Shown here piece after piece: positions 21,830 to 33,570 of a stretch of DNA of 64,000 bases (the stretch's first letter is position 1; every line of letters begins with the position of its first letter). A model generated the notes under the pieces. The model was not told the origin of the DNA and ran no database searches. It saw nothing but the letters and a program-made list of their open reading frames with translations. The stretch is from Macrothele yani (lineage: Eukaryota; Arthropoda; Arachnida; Araneae; Macrothelidae): the NCBI GenBank assembly GCA_039090855.1, contig CM076997.1, positions 168,174,709-168,238,708 of the forward strand, in the 5' to 3' direction. The position numbers and the translations under genes were made by a program.

Positions 21830-22862
21830 TACGCTGGCAGAAGATTATGTGTACAAGTGAATGGTGTTTTACCCAAATGGTTTTCTATTAGCGCAGGAGT
21901 CAGATAAGGCTGTGTAATGTCACCCTGGCTGCTTAGTATCTTTACGGATGCATGCATGCGTGATGCCAAATTATATAAATTGGTTTATGTCTTAGTGATA
22001 TACGTGTGTGCAGATGGCTGTATGCTGATGACACTGTCCTGTTTTTGCAGAAAGCGAAAGTGATTTGCAGAGTATGTTGTCTCGGATGTACGAAGTCTGC
22101 AGGAATTTCAAACGAGTATAAATAAGGGAAAAACCAAAGTTATGGTGTTTGAGAGAGAAACTGGTAGCACTGAATGTAATGTAAGTATAAATGGCAAAGT
22201 GAATGACCAGGTGAGTGAGTTTGTGTATTTAGGAAGCATGTTTGACAGAGAGAATAAATTGAATGGTGAAATTAGTAGGAGACTGAATTCTTCATTGAAA
22301 GTCATAGCTGCTCTGGTAGGTTTTAACAGGAATGATGGGTTCTCTAGAGTCCCGCATGGCTGTGTATGAAAGTGTAATTGTTCCTAATCTGATGTACTGT
22401 AGTAAAACCTGGGTACTGCAGAAAAGACATAGGAGTCGTTTGTGTGCTGGACAGATACGTTAATTAGGGGTAGGGAGGTTGTGGTAAGACACGCGCTTAT
22501 CATGTGAGGAATGAAGATGTGCTGCAGATGTGTAATGTGAGGCAAAATGTTGTTAGTAAGGTGGAGACTAATATTCTTAGGTGGTTTGGCCATGTTAAAA
22601 GAATGAGTGATGAGGTGCCGACTAAGAGAATGTTTTCAGCCCAAATGGCAGGAAAGAAAGGTAGAGAAAGGCCAAGAAAATCATGGGAGGATTAGATTCA
22701 GGAATGTCCTCTTGAGAAATAGATTATGTGTATGAAGTACAAAAAGGTCTTGGGTGTGGCGTGTAATGGATGTTATTGAAGCTCGAGCTGTGCGCCAAGA
22801 TCGTTGCAAATGGCGACATTTGATACACCAACAGCAAGTAAATTCTAGTCCTATCAGGTAAA
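21830..22862 (+). pseudogene. LINE reverse transcriptase, C-terminal fragment
   Basis: The plus strand reads VNGVLPKWFSISAGVR, stop, GCVMSPWLLSIFTDACMR, matching the RT motif around RQGCVMSPWLFN. A degenerate active-site region follows (CADGCMLMTLSCFC where YADDTVLFA is expected). Next come INKGKTKVMVFERETGSTEC and VSEFVYLGSMFDRENKLNGE. The thumb and tail are NEDVLQMCNVRQNVVSKVET and ILRWFGHVKRMSDEVPTKRM, with GRERPRKSWED near the end. The last coding stretch is DVIEARAVRQDRCKWRHLIH and a stop near 22862. The YADD-type catalytic core is destroyed by frameshift. It is a different family from the RTE copies: its tail reads WFGHVKRM where theirs reads WQWAGHTARRTDHRW. Confidence 0.8.
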
Positions 22863-22936
22863 TGTCTACTTGATACATGATCTTTCTTTGGGGAGCTAAC
22901 TTCTGAATCTCAGAGGAGAGCCTTATGATATGTATG

Positions 22937-24545
22937 TCATCATCATCATCATCATCATTGTCAACCATTATCAAACCACTGCTGGACGAAGGTCTCTCCA
23001 AACCTCTTCCACAGCGGTCTGTCTTGTGCCAGTCTCCTCCATGTTAAACACGCATACTTTGGAATTTCATCCACCCATCTCCCATGTGGTCTTCTTCTGG
23101 ATATATTCCTGTCCCTTGGAATCCAATCTAAAATATTTCGGCTGTCCATCGATGGTCTGTCCTTCTGGCAGTATGTCCAGCCCATTGCCATTTCAGGGAT
23201 TTTACTCTGATCATGATGTCTTCCACTCTTGTCAATTTTCTGATCCACGAGTTCCTCTTCTTATATCTCCTGGTCACACCAAGCATGCACCTTTTCATGC
23301 TTCTTTCAGTTGTATGCAGCCTTTGTATGTCTCTTTTAGTTAAGGTCCACGTCTCTGCACCATACGTAAGCACTGGAAGGATGCATTGATCAAACAGTTT
23401 TCTTTTAAGACATAATGGCATATTGCTCTTGAAAATTATGCTGTTTCTTCCAAACGCTCTCCATCCAAGTTTTATACGCCGATTAATTTCTTCATCAAAG
23501 TGACCCTCACTTGATATCTTTTATATATTTTAAAGCTATCCAAGATAAACGTACGCATATGTTATCTCCAGCTTATCTCCATCAATCGATAAATCTTCAT
23601 TTCTTGTAAAAGCATTGTACATCACTTTTGTCTTCTGAAAGTTCATTTTTAATCCCACTTGTTTACTCTTGTCAGCAAGTTCCTGGATCATACTCTGCAG
23701 CTCTGATGGAATAGTTGCAAAAATAACTACGTCATCAGCAAAACAAAGATGAGTAAGATAATCTCCATTAATCTTTATCCCTTTGTTTTCCCAGTTCAGT
23801 GATTGAAAGACATATTGCAATGTGGCATTAAAGAGCTTGGGAGATATGGTGTCACCCTGTCTCACCCCTTTCCAATTTTTATGTGTGCTGTATTTTCAAA
23901 CAACTGAATCTTTGCACTTGCATTTTCATAGATGTTATTAATAATATTAATGTATGCATCTTCAATACCGCAGGATTTCAGAGCCATTGCAACTGCTGAT
24001 GGTTTCACCGAATCAAAGGCTTTTTCACAATCGATAAAAGCCATGCACAATGGAAGTTCATATTCCCTCGCTCTTTCAATTAGATCTCTCAGTACGTGGA
24101 TATGATCTATTGTGCTGTAGCCACTCCTGAATCCAGCTTGTTCTCTCGGTTGAGCCATGTCCAGTGTTCCCTTCAAGCGGTGTGAAAGAACGTTAGTAAC
24201 GATTTTATAGACCACTGATAGGAGGCTGATAGGTCTGTAGTTCCTGGGATTGTCACTGTAGCGTTGTTCCAATCCTCAGGAATCTTCCCTTCCTTAAGAC
24301 ATCGAGTGAAAACTTGGGCGAGTACTGTTTCAGTTTTTCCACTTGCTTCTTTTATGATGACTACAGTAATTCCATCTTCTCCTGGAGCTTTCCCCGCTTC
24401 TTGTTCTTGATTGCATGTGCAACTTCTGCTGGGAGGACTGGAAAAACTCTAGTACTGGTACCTTTCTTGATGTATAGAATACATGTATCATCCCTTTCAT
24501 ATAATTTGGAGTAGAAATCTTTCACTCTTGCCAAAATTTTTCCTC
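22937..24545 (-). mobile_element. RTE-type LINE copy 1, 5'-truncated
   Basis: The minus strand gives the longest RTE copy here. It begins in the RT N-terminus (AGEDGITVV-like, then VLAQVFTRCLKEGKIPEDW). It continues NPRNYRPISLLSVVYKIVTN, FIDCEKAFDSVKPSAVAMAL, a GVRQGDTISPKLFNATLQYV-like motif across a frameshift at about 23862, and the catalytic FADDVVIFA. The tail is LKWQWAGHTARRTDHRW, and the element ends in (TGA)n on the minus strand at about 22937. The endonuclease domain is missing. Frames shift at about 23865, 23530 and 23125. Compared with copies 2-4 it is the oldest looking. It abuts the end of another LINE fragment at 22862. Confidence 0.88.
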
Positions 24546-25391
24546 TATGTAAGTATCAATATTTATTGCTCTTTGATTATTTTTCCGGTGAATAGAAAGA
24601 TTGCATTTATTGCTGTTGTTTCAGGGAAAAAAGCTGCAGTTCTTCGGTATTTTCCCGGCAATACAATCAAGGAAGTACTGTGAGGTTTTAGGGTTTTTTC
24701 TCCATTTTCGACTAATGTTCAGCTGCCAGATTTCTTAATGTTTTAGAAAGGTTACTTCAATGATGAAAACGGGCGAAAATATATTTTTAATCTTACGGTG
24801 ATTACTTAACAAAAATATGTCTCTTCCTATATTTTCCTTTTAGAGGCGAATGGTTGAACCTACCCGCAAATCCTTGGTAACACTGGACCTGTTAGATCGC
24901 TACTTCCATCTTTTTATATTTGTTCAAAAGAGAAAGGAGCTCGAGTTTTGCTTTTCTTAGGCTCCCTATGAAATTTTTCCCAATTAAGCTCATGAGTGGG
25001 TTTTCATGTCTCCCGAGTATCAGGGAGGAGTGCTTCTATCTCTCCGCTCGTCGTGTTTCCTTACAGCGCAATTGAAGCCTTAGCTGTTATTCATTTTTCA
25101 TCCCGTAGCGTTGTCGTCTCCTTATGGGTATTTAACCCATAAGTGAGCACGTACAACTTTTTTCTCTTATCTACTTAATACTATGGAGTAATTCTAAATT
25201 GTACAATTGGTTGGATATTTTTTACTTGCCCATATGGATTCCTCAGGAAATAACAAATTAAAAACATTCTAGTTCAGATAACTAACTCTGCTTCATAAAT
25301 ATGAACTCGCTCGAGAACTAAGTGAACAATTTCAAATTACCATTATTCTTCTAATAACAGAGCAATAAGCACAATATTTAAACTTTATTAT
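24546..25391. other. No gene seen
   Basis: No recognisable coding signal or repeat on either strand. Confidence 0.4.
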
Positions 25392-26524
25392 TATTAGAGT
25401 TATTGGAAAGTTTCCGCCGTTTTAAGGAGAAAGGATACAGGAAATGTCAGCAAACCTGTACACGTTTTTTCAACAAAATATTGGCAGTTAACATCGTTTT
25501 TGAGGACACAAATGAATGCTTCTCTGATAGAAGAACTCGGGTTTTGAGCTGAAAAATTCAGTGACAAAATTTTCCACCTCTCAAAACTGTGGTGAACCGC
25601 TGTTGAGCTAGGGCATGTTGCAAAGAGCGAAACAAATGAAAGTGTAAGGGTCCAATGTCCGGGGAGTAAGCAGGGTGAGGTAAAACCTCCCAATGTAACT
25701 GTTCAAGGGTTGAGTTCGTGGTGTCACCGACATATGGTCTGGCATTATCATGCAACAGGATGACTAGGCGGCGTCTTTTACCTGTCCGTGGGCGTTTTTG
25801 CTCGATTGCGGCGTTCAGCTTCATCAACTGATCGCTATATCGTTCAGCAGTAATTATTTCACCCTGTTTCAACAGTTCGAAGTACATCACTCCGGGCATA
25901 TCTCACCATACACACAACCGAACCTTTTCCCCGTGGAAATCTTGTTTTTCCAGCAGATTTTTCATCCCTGGTGACAACCTTCCACAAGAAATTCTTCCCT
26001 TGAAACCTCTTCAGCAACGACATGCAGATGCAAAGTCTTTGATCAACAATACGCTCCTTTAAAGTATGCGGAACTCACTTACCAATCTTCTGGATCTTTC
26101 CCAAGGCCTGTAGACGCCGTACCACCGTCGATTGAGCAACTTTCACACGTTTCGTCAGTTGCGTTGTCGATCGTGGGGCATCCGCTTGCAACAGCGATTC
26201 CAGCTCCTCGTCTGCGAGTTCCTGCGGTCTACCTGCACGTGGCTTGCCTTCCAAGCTTAGATCACCTTTTGTAAACCTAGAAAACCATTTTCGACACGTC
26301 CGCTCACCCATAACCGTCTCACCATACGCCTGACATATTGAACCGTGTGTTTCACTCGCACTTTTCCCTTAAATTAAACATTAATAACAAGCAGTTCCGC
26401 AAATGAACTTTATCGACCGCCATGCTTTGCTTCCTGTGCAAACTCACGGTACGGGTCGCCAGCCAGTTAGACCCCTACAGCGCCAGCTAGCGGGTGCGGC
26501 GGAAACTTTTGCGTACCCCTAATA
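25392..26524 (-). mobile_element. mariner D1, with TIRs
   Basis: The ends are TATTAGAGTTATTGGAAAGT (left) and, on the minus strand, TATTAGGGGTACGCAAAAGT (right), both running into TTCCGCCG, so the TIRs are imperfect but clear. The length is about 1.13 kb. The 5' untranslated region shares CGGTCGATAAAGTT-like sequence with D2 at 50717-51801. The two elements are the same family in opposite orientation. Confidence 0.85.
25430..26370 (-). pseudogene. mariner D1 transposase, catalytic Asp 3 lost
   Basis: The minus strand reads ETHGSICQAYGETVMGERTC and RKWFSRFTKGDLSLEGKPRA for the first DNA-binding part, then ESLLQADAPRSTTQLTKRV and VAQSTVVRRLQALGKIQKIG. The Asp 1 region lies in frameshifted sequence between 26060 and 25900. 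The next frame gives YFELLKQGEIITAERYSDQL, then Asp 2 in VILLHDNARPYVGDT. The Asp 3 motif is SPDIGPLHFHLF, where related D2 has SPDIAPSDFHLF, so the third Asp is replaced by His. This point change alone would inactivate it. Confidence 0.85.
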
Positions 26525-26912
26525 GTAGTTCTCCTCACGATCAATAGTACGTCCCCAAACTGTGTCGTTCACAAATAGTAAACATCATCTACCAAGAAAG
26601 AAAGATCCTAAGCTTTTTCGATGCAGATTAAATTATGGATGAAACCCGGCCATAATAATGAAGTACTGGAAAGATAAGTCGGGAAAAGCACTTTCTAACC
26701 GAAAAACATGCCGGGCAAGATTTTGTATTACGGTGAATCAAATACAATCCCTTCCCCTTATCAATCTGCTAATTTCATGAACTGGTAATCCCGGAATTGT
26801 ATTGTTGAATAGGGTACGACTGGTAGTCCGATAATTAGTCCTTTTTTAATATTTATTTGGTCATAGGGTTCACTGATATTTCGTAACATTCTATTCTCTC
26901 TAAAATACATTA
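26525..26912. other. No gene seen
   Basis: Short spacer between mariner D1 and Tc1 E. No recognised features. Confidence 0.4.
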
Positions 26913-27776
26913 CTGTTTGTGAAAATTGCAACACCATGAAGGACTGCTTCGAAACTTGCAAGATATGTATAACAGGATAGAAAATGCAAATGATTAAAAT
27001 TTCACTGAAAATCCACATGCAGTTTCGGAGCAGTGCCCTCTTAACTGTTTGGTCTTGGGTATAAAGGGTTGGCTCGAACGAGACGTTGCAATCAGTGAAG
27101 AACCGACACTGATTCGAAAGGATCTTTCTAGGTGTCTCACTATGTCCTGTCGCCGAAGGTGTCATTGTGAACACCTGACATACTTTGAGAGAAGGCGTCG
27201 TGCTTTGGGGCCGCATTTGTTTCAATTCGCAGTCTCGCTTGATACGAATTGTGGAAACCTTCAACAGCCAGCAATACACCAGGGATGTTTTAGATGCAGA
27301 GATGGTACCCTTCCTTCAAAGTTGTCCTGGAGTCATATTCCAGCTAAATAATGCTCGGCCACATGTTTCACGGAATGTCCAAGACCTCTTCCATGCACGG
27401 CAGATATCGCTTTTCCCTGGCCTGTACGTTCGCCGGATATGTCCCCTATCGACCATGTCTTGGACTTGGCAGCTAAGCTACTAGCACGTCAAACACCTCC
27501 GCCAGTCACCAAAAATGAAGTCTGGTCTCGAATAGGTCTCGGATACATTTAGGCTATTTCGCAGGACGATATATAAAGCCTCTTCCGTTAAATGTGGTGT
27601 AGAGGCTGTTGTTTTTCTCTGAGGTATCTTCACACGATACTGAGTTTCGAAGCAAAAAATCCTGTATAGCTTTACAAATGCAACCATTCATTTACTTCCT
27701 GTAACATGAACAATATCTGACATAAATTTCTTTTGAATAGCGCGATCTTTCTTAATTTTGCAATTTTCACAAACAG
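26913..27776 (+). mobile_element. Tc1 E: internally deleted, same TIR as 4370-5747
   Basis: The left end is CTGTTTGTGAAAATTGCAAC preceded by TA, and the right end is an inverted copy of about 18 bp (TGCAATTTTCACAAACAG). The element is 864 bp, against 1378 bp for its relative, so roughly 500 bp is missing. It is a non-autonomous-size derivative that still holds the transposase centre. Confidence 0.85.
27040..27660 (+). pseudogene. Tc1 E transposase remnant, Asp 2 changed to Asn
   Basis: The best frame starts near 27185: GVVLWGRICFNSQSRLIRIV, then QQYTRDVLDAEMVPFLQSC and VIFQLNNARPHVSRNVQDLF. The second catalytic motif reads QLNNARPH where the family has QQDNARPH, so the Asp is now Asn. After a frameshift the SPI/HVWDL-like segment and a PPPVTKNEVWSR-like tail follow. 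The N-terminal DNA-binding region and Asp 1 are largely deleted or unreadable between 27040 and 27185. It cannot encode an active enzyme. Confidence 0.75.
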
Positions 27777-28208
27777 CATTGTAGGATATCCAATCGTGAA
27801 AGCGACCTACCAACTGTCAGGGAAACTCATGAAATCAGCAGAATTTCTTCAAACTCGCTTGTCCCGTTAAATGTCACCAACTATACCAAAGGAATCTACG
27901 GATCTTTCCCTTTTTAGGTAAGCCGTTATCTGAAACCACGAAGTTTTTATATTCTTCTGACCCAACGTGAAAATTAAAAGAAGCGACCTGTTGTCTACGA
28001 AATTGAAAAGCTAAGGGATATATCTTTTTGTGGCATTTTGCCTATTAGTTTTTTTCACGGCGACGTATTTTCAATTTTTCTCGTCTTCGTCATTTGCGCC
28101 AATTTATTTATGAAATCTAACTGTCTAAATAATGAAAACATTTTTGCACTAAAGTTATATATGAGTTGATGAGCCAATACATCCTCCCACTGTTATTAAC
28201 ATGTATTA
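27777..28208. other. No gene seen
   Basis: Spacer between two Tc1-like elements with no recognised coding sequence. Confidence 0.4.
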
Positions 28209-28274
28209 TACAGTGCGTAAGCTTTGCATTAGGAACACCTACCTAATAACGTGCTGGTCCACTTTTTGTTACAA

Positions 28275-30070
28275 TCACGGCTCGCAAACGCCTACGAATA
28301 GATTATCCATGCATAACTTGACCCACAACAGCTGAAGCTGCTCTATTAGTTTAAGCTTATTCTGTGGAGGAGAATCAGCAGTTCTCACACCCCGTTCCAG
28401 CATATCCCACGAATTTAGCTCCTCTATTAGCTTAAGCTCATTCCGTGCAGGAGAATCAGCAGTTCTCACATCCCGTTCCAGCATATCCCACAAATTTAGC
28501 TCTATTAGCTTAAGCTCATTCCGTGCAGGAGAATCAGCAGTCTCACACCCCGTTCCAGTATATCCCTGCAAATTTAGCTCCTCTATTAGCTTAAGCTCAT
28601 TCCGTGCAGGAAAATCAGCACTTCTCACACCCCGTTCCAGCATATCCCGCAAATTTAGCTCTATTAGCTTAAGCTCATTCTGTGCAGGAGAATCAGCAGT
28701 TCTCACATCCCGTTCCAGCATATCATACAAATTTAGCTCTATTAGTTTCAGCTCATTCCATGGAGGAGAAGCAGAAGTTTTTACACCTCGTTCCAGCATA
28801 TCCCACAAATTTAGCTCTATTAGTTTAAGCTCAATCCATGGAGGAGAATCAGCATTTCGAACACCCCGTTCCAGCATACCCCACAAATTTAGCTCTTATA
28901 GTTTAAGCTCATTCCGTGGAGGAGAATAAGCAGTTCTCACACCCCATTCCAGCATACCCCGCAAATTTAGCTCTATTATCTTAAGCTCATTCCGTGGAGG
29001 AGAACCAGCAGATCTCACACCCCGTTCCAGCATACCCCACAAATTTAGCTCTATTAGCTTAAGCTCATTTTGTGGAGGAAAATCAGCAGTTCTCAGATCC
29101 CGTTCCCGCATATCCCACAAATTTAGCGCTATTAGTTTAAGCCCACTGCGCAGAGGAGAATCAGCAGTTCTCACACCCCGTTCTGGCATATCCCACAAAT
29201 TTTCAATTGTGTTATGGTCAGGGGAGTTTTGGGGTCAATGCAATCTTGAGAATTCCTTGTCGTATTCCTCCAACCAGTCCGTAGTTATACTACAATTTCC
29301 CGATGATACGGTGCGTTGTCCTGTTGAAAAATGGCACTGTAGCCCGGATAAACTTCCTTCAAATATGGATGGAGATGGTCGGTTAACAAGACCCTGTAGC
29401 GTCCACCATTCAGTGTTTGTAGAATGATAGCCAAAGAACCTAAGTCTTACCAGGAAAAAGCTCCCCAGACCAGAACACCACCTCCGTCGGCTTATTGAAC
29501 CCCAACTGTGCAATCAGGGTATAGGGTTCATGACGTTTACGCCCTATGTGGACCCGGATATCAGCATGGTGCAGCTGGAAACAGGACTAATCACTACACA
29601 CGACCTTCCTCCATCTGTTGAGGCTCTATTGCCCACATTCCTTGATCCATTCGAGATGTTATTTTCGATGACTAAGCGACATCATGGTACCCTCTTTGGC
29701 CTCCGGCTGTGGAACTCCAGGAGTAGCAAGGAACGGCGTGTGGTTCTTATGGAAATAGGCCGAGCTGCACCGACGTTGTACTGGTGAGTAAGCTGGGCGG
29801 CCTGGACGTCGTTGATGACATTCTATTCGTGACAGCAGACACTAACCTCTAGGACCAGCTGCGCGTGACTGACCAATGTGAGCTTTTCTGCTGGATGTCT
29901 ATGCACGATTAATCCAGTTCCGCTACACACTTCATACAGTAGTACGGGAGCAGCCAAGAAGCTCATTTGTTTCTGCAATACTGGCACTTGAAGTCCTGGC
30001 TCCAAATATCGACTGCAGTCAAATTGGCTTACTTCGATACGTTTCCCCATAACTAGCGAACGTTTACTGA
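28275..30070 (-). pseudogene. Tc1 F transposase with ~11 extra in-frame repeats
   Basis: On the minus strand the N-terminus starts MGKRIEVSQFDC, with the DNA-binding region badly degraded. Asp 1 is recognisable in CSD, stop, SCFQLHHADIRVHI. Then come GGGVLVWGAFSW, stop, DLGSLAII, LNGGRYRVLLTDHLHPYLKE and Asp 2 in AIFQQDNAPYHRE. A frameshift leads to SPDHNTIENLWDMPERGVRT, which contains the catalytic Glu. From that point the sequence is a tandem repeat of NLWDMLERGVRTADSPPRN and ELKLIEL, which stays open for 203 codons in one block and 100 in the next. The C-terminal end after the array is short and divergent. Stops at several points make it non-functional. Confidence 0.85.
28335..29202. repeat. 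81-bp minisatellite, about 11 units
   Basis: About eleven units of 78-84 bp, each containing TTAAGCTCATTCCGTG-like and CCCGTTCCAGCATATCCCAC-like sequence. On the minus strand the unit encodes about 27 residues of Tc1 F transposase lying just C-terminal to the catalytic Glu. A few units carry 3-bp length changes, which keep the frame. Unit-to-unit divergence is modest. Confidence 0.95.
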
Positions 30071-30198
30071 TTACGTACAGAGGATAGCTGTGCATAATTT
30101 ATAGTAGCCGCATGTCACGTTGATATCACGTGGTATATCGTTATCGCTCCGAATATGTAAAATGGGAGGTGTTCCTAATGTAAAACAAACGCAGTGTA

Positions 30199-31789
30199 TT
30201 TATCAACGAACGAAGAAAAAAAATTAATAATTATTCCTCTTTTTCGAAACGTATGGCATAACGAACGAAAATTGCAATTTGCCTGTTAAAAGTTTTTAAC
30301 ACAACGAAAAGAACACTGAGTTCCATGTTAAATTTAAAAAAGACAGCAAAAGGTTTACTTTAGACAGCATATGTTCTTTGGTTCTTTGTCAATATCCCAT
30401 TGTAACCGCTTGAACTTAGGGAGTTCGTTATTGTACGAGCGCGGTTTAGCATATAAACGTTTGAATTAGTAAATGCATAAACATTTGATGTTATACAGAA
30501 CACGATGATCTTTCTCCACGATTGCATAAGGGAATTGCTGTTCATTAATTCATGATTATCCTTAGTCAAACCTGCTCATCTATAATTCAGAAAATTTTCT
30601 CCATCCGTTTCAGTGATAAAAATTTAGTAACCACATCAGGTATACTTAGAGTATTAAAAATTCAGCAAAGCAATGAATAAATTACTGATGGATAAATGCG
30701 TAGAATAAGCTTTTCAAAAGTATATTTTTCTCAGAATATTGATCCAAACTGACACATTCGCCATGCTGATTACGGATCTAGATTGTTATTTCATTTGGCA
30801 GCAGAAATCATTACTGCATGTTTTCTGGAACCGTGACGGCTCTATTGCATTACTGGAAAGGATTATGTCTGTTCTTTGACCGACGGGCTAATAAATTATC
30901 CAAAACGAAAACGCATGTAGGATTATTTCTACAAAAAAAAAGTTCTGCTTTCATGGCTAATGCGTTTTTTCCCATGAATGAACAATTTGTCGTTCACAAA
31001 TACACCTCCTTGACTTTCTACTGAAACAAGTAAGAGTTAAAAACGCAGCAGTCTAATGTACCCGTTATCCATAATTGTAGTTCATATTTCTAAAACGCTA
31101 CAAGTGGAATTATTCTTCTGAATGATTACAAATTTGATAAAAAGGACTCCTGAGGCGGTGGAGTTCCGCTTGACGGAAAAGCGAAAATTACTTTTAGAAC
31201 TCGCTCCCAAGGGGATAAGTGGCGCTTTCTTGCAATAGAGAAAATGTAAAATATCCGAAAATCTTATAATACAGAACGGACAATTTTTAGTTACACAACA
31301 ATACGCTGTTTCCATTTTTTGGATTTGTTAAAATTGCAAAATAGCCTGTTCAATCACAGGTCGTAGTCTTTCACTATTATAGAATTGTTGTGGATGCTAT
31401 CCTTGACACACGGGCTATGGCCAAAGGGTGAGAGGTACTGGTCCCATGGGGGCGGCAGACCCCCACAGGTCAAGAGACTGATCCTGTCAGAGTGAAAAAT
31501 TGTGGTTTCCGGTTGCTGACGGAGTTGCTCGCGCAGCGCCGTCAATTTACTAACCTTGAGGAGTTCAACATATCCCTGCGAAGTCTGCATTTAGACGGTG
31601 CAGGTATAATCATCAGCTTAGCTTACCATGATGTGCAGCAAGCTTGCAATGTGACAACAATAAACCTTGTTCCTAAGATTTCTCCACGTTCGTGTTCAAA
31701 CCCAGTGCTCAGTCAAAGTTGTAAGAAATCGGCGGCTGGTTTCTGTTTCATTGGTAAAATGCGAGAACCAACAGTTTAACTGACATCGC
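30199..31789. other. No gene seen
   Basis: No recognised protein or repeat. The part at 31320-31780 is less AT-rich than its surroundings and has overlapping short open frames on both strands, but nothing in them matches a family known to me. Confidence 0.4.
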
Positions 31790-33018
31790 TATACACTGGG
31801 TGGCCACTTTATTATTACCACCTGACAGTTTTAAGCAAATGAGCTATGGCTGCACGCTGTTGCCACCAGAGGGCGAGGCTATAACAGAAAGGGAAAGCTT
31901 AGTGCTTGCGACAGTAGTAGAAGTGATTTTTTGGGTGACGAGATGGGTAAAAAATGCGATTTCACGGACTTTCAACGTCGGATGATTGTGGGAGCTCGGA
32001 GCCATGGAGAGAGTATCACCGAAACCGCCGCATTCGTGAAATGTTCGAGAGCAACTGTTGTTAAAGTGTTTAAAGACTGGACTGCCAGCCAAACAACTGC
32101 GTCTCTACGTGCAACGTGTAGTCGTCATCGACTAGTGACTGCTCACGCGGAACGCAGAGTGTTCAGACTGGTCACAGACAACAGAAGGGCAACAGTGCAG
32201 TAAATTACAACCCATCTTAATCAAGGATCCCCTCAAATGATCTTTGCACGCACTGTTCGCCGTACACTGCATCGGATGGGATATGGCAGCCGAAGGCCTG
32301 TTCGAACACCTTTGTTGTCTGCAGTTAACAAGAGAAAACGTCTCCAGTTCGCACAGGAGCACTGGAATTGAACAGTCAATAATTGGAAACAAATTATGTG
32401 GTCCGATGAATCACGTTTCCAGTTGCACCATGCCGATGGCCGAGTGATAATTTGGCGGACACAGCACGAAAGCATGGACCCCAAATGCATTGCTACAACC
32501 CTTGAAGCTGGTGGAGGCAATGATATGGTTTGGGGAATGTTTTCCTGGCATGCTTTGGGCCTTTTAATTCGTGTTGATCAACGTCTGACTGGCACATCAT
32601 ATCTAAACATCGTTGCGGACCAAATGCATCCTGTCATGTGCATGTTTTATCTCAATGGCGATGGCTACTTTCAACAAGATAATGCGTCCTGCCATAGTGG
32701 TAGTATTGTACAGGATTGGTCTCACGAACATGCCGGTGAGTTTACTTTGCTTAGGTGGTCCCACAATTTCCAGATCTCAACCCCATTAGGAATTTGTGGG
32801 ATGAAGTTGAACGAGCCATCAGACAGCTGGATCTACAACCCTGCAATCTCACACTCCTGGAACGTGCTATTCATCAAGCATGTTCTCAGATCCCACATAC
32901 CACCAATCAACATCTCGTGGAGTCCATGTCACGAAGAATCGACGCAGTATTAAAGGTAAAAGGTGACCCAACAAAGTAATGAGAGGTAAGTCATAATAAC
33001 GTGGCCACTCAGTGTATA
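31790..33018 (+). mobile_element. Tc1 G, complete with TIRs
   Basis: The left end TATACACTGGGTGGCCACTT and the right end (minus strand) TATACACTGAGTGGCCACGT are inverted partners of about 28-30 bp. The terminal TATA makes the exact TA target duplication ambiguous by two bases. The length is 1229 bp. The transposase on the plus strand fills most of the element, with one nonsense change and one frameshift as the main breaks. Confidence 0.93.
31943..32979 (+). pseudogene. Tc1 G transposase, near complete, Glu replaced
   Basis: The chosen start is the ATG of MGKKCDFTDFQRRMIVGARS, which matches the family N-terminus; an ATG four codons upstream is also in frame. The helix-turn-helix (ITETAAFVKCSRATVVKVFK) is intact. 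An in-frame TAA lies at about 32202, after NRRATVQ. The next segment is RRTLHRMGYGSRRPVRTPLL in another frame. Asp 1 is in MWSDESRFQLHHADGRVIIW, followed by GGGNDMVWGMFSWHALGLLI and Asp 2 in GYFQQDNASCHSG. A one-base frameshift near 32757 precedes FPDLNPIRNLWDEVERAIRQ, where the catalytic Glu expected after NPI is Arg. The C-terminus is VESMSRRIDAVLKVKGDPTK and a stop. Confidence 0.9.
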
Positions 33019-33316
33019 AGGAGGAGTACCAGCCCACATAAGAACTGTTTCCTGAAGCCTTGGATTCTCCTCGTTTGCAAGAAAAGAGATCAAAAAGAGA
33101 TCCATATCGCTGGGCATTGACGGATCGTGTAGCGAAACACACTGGACCAAGTTCTTCGAAAATGGCGGATCCAACGATGAATTCTGCTGTAAAACCATAC
33201 CGAACGTGGACTTTTGGAGAATGGAGGTGAATCTCGCACGTGTTGTTTTGATTTTCTTCTTCCCAGATTCTGAAGTTGTGAGTATTAACCCAAAATATTT
33301 GTTGGCCATTCGCTGT

Positions 33317-33558
33317 TTTTTTTTTTTTTTTTTTTGATTTTTTTTTTTTTGATTGGAGGTTTAACGACCACCGTGAGCAACTCAATGGGATATAAGCAGT
33401 CGCCCGTCCCTAATTTAGTGTCACTGGTTCCAGGGAAGGGAGAGAGCCAGTGCCGTAAGACAAGCACAACATCCATGCCTCACCGGGATTCGAACCCGGA
33501 CCCCTTCGGACGAATGATCAGAGGCCAACGCCTTAGACCACTGCACCACCGGGGCAGC
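33317..33558 (-). mobile_element. SINE-A copy 4 with 12-bp target duplication
   Basis: Minus-strand SINE-A with A box TGGTGCAGTGGTCTAAGGC, B box GGGTTCGAATCCC and a long poly(A) tail (T run at 33317-33350). It is flanked by a perfect 12-bp direct repeat GCCATTCGCTGT at 33305-33316 and 33559-33570. This is the signature of LINE-type target-primed retroposition and one of the clearest insertions in the window. Confidence 0.95.
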
Positions 33559-33570
33559 GCCATTCGCTGT

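Larger units (their letters stand above)
28209..30198 (-). mobile_element. Tc1 F: TIR-bounded, enlarged by a minisatellite
   Basis: The left end is TA then CAGTGCGTAAGCTTTGCATT, running into AGGAACACCTAC. The right end on the minus strand is TACACTGCGTTTGTTTTACA, running into TTAGGAACACCTCC. The TIRs are about 34 bp. Total length is 1990 bp, of which about 0.87 kb is an 81-bp tandem array inside the transposase gene, so the pre-expansion element would have been about 1.1-1.2 kb. Confidence 0.9.

Noticed and set aside
28275..28886. 203-codon open frame of a repeat protein on the minus strand
   Set aside because: It is the Tc1 F transposase minisatellite; the element is broken by stops elsewhere and has TIRs.
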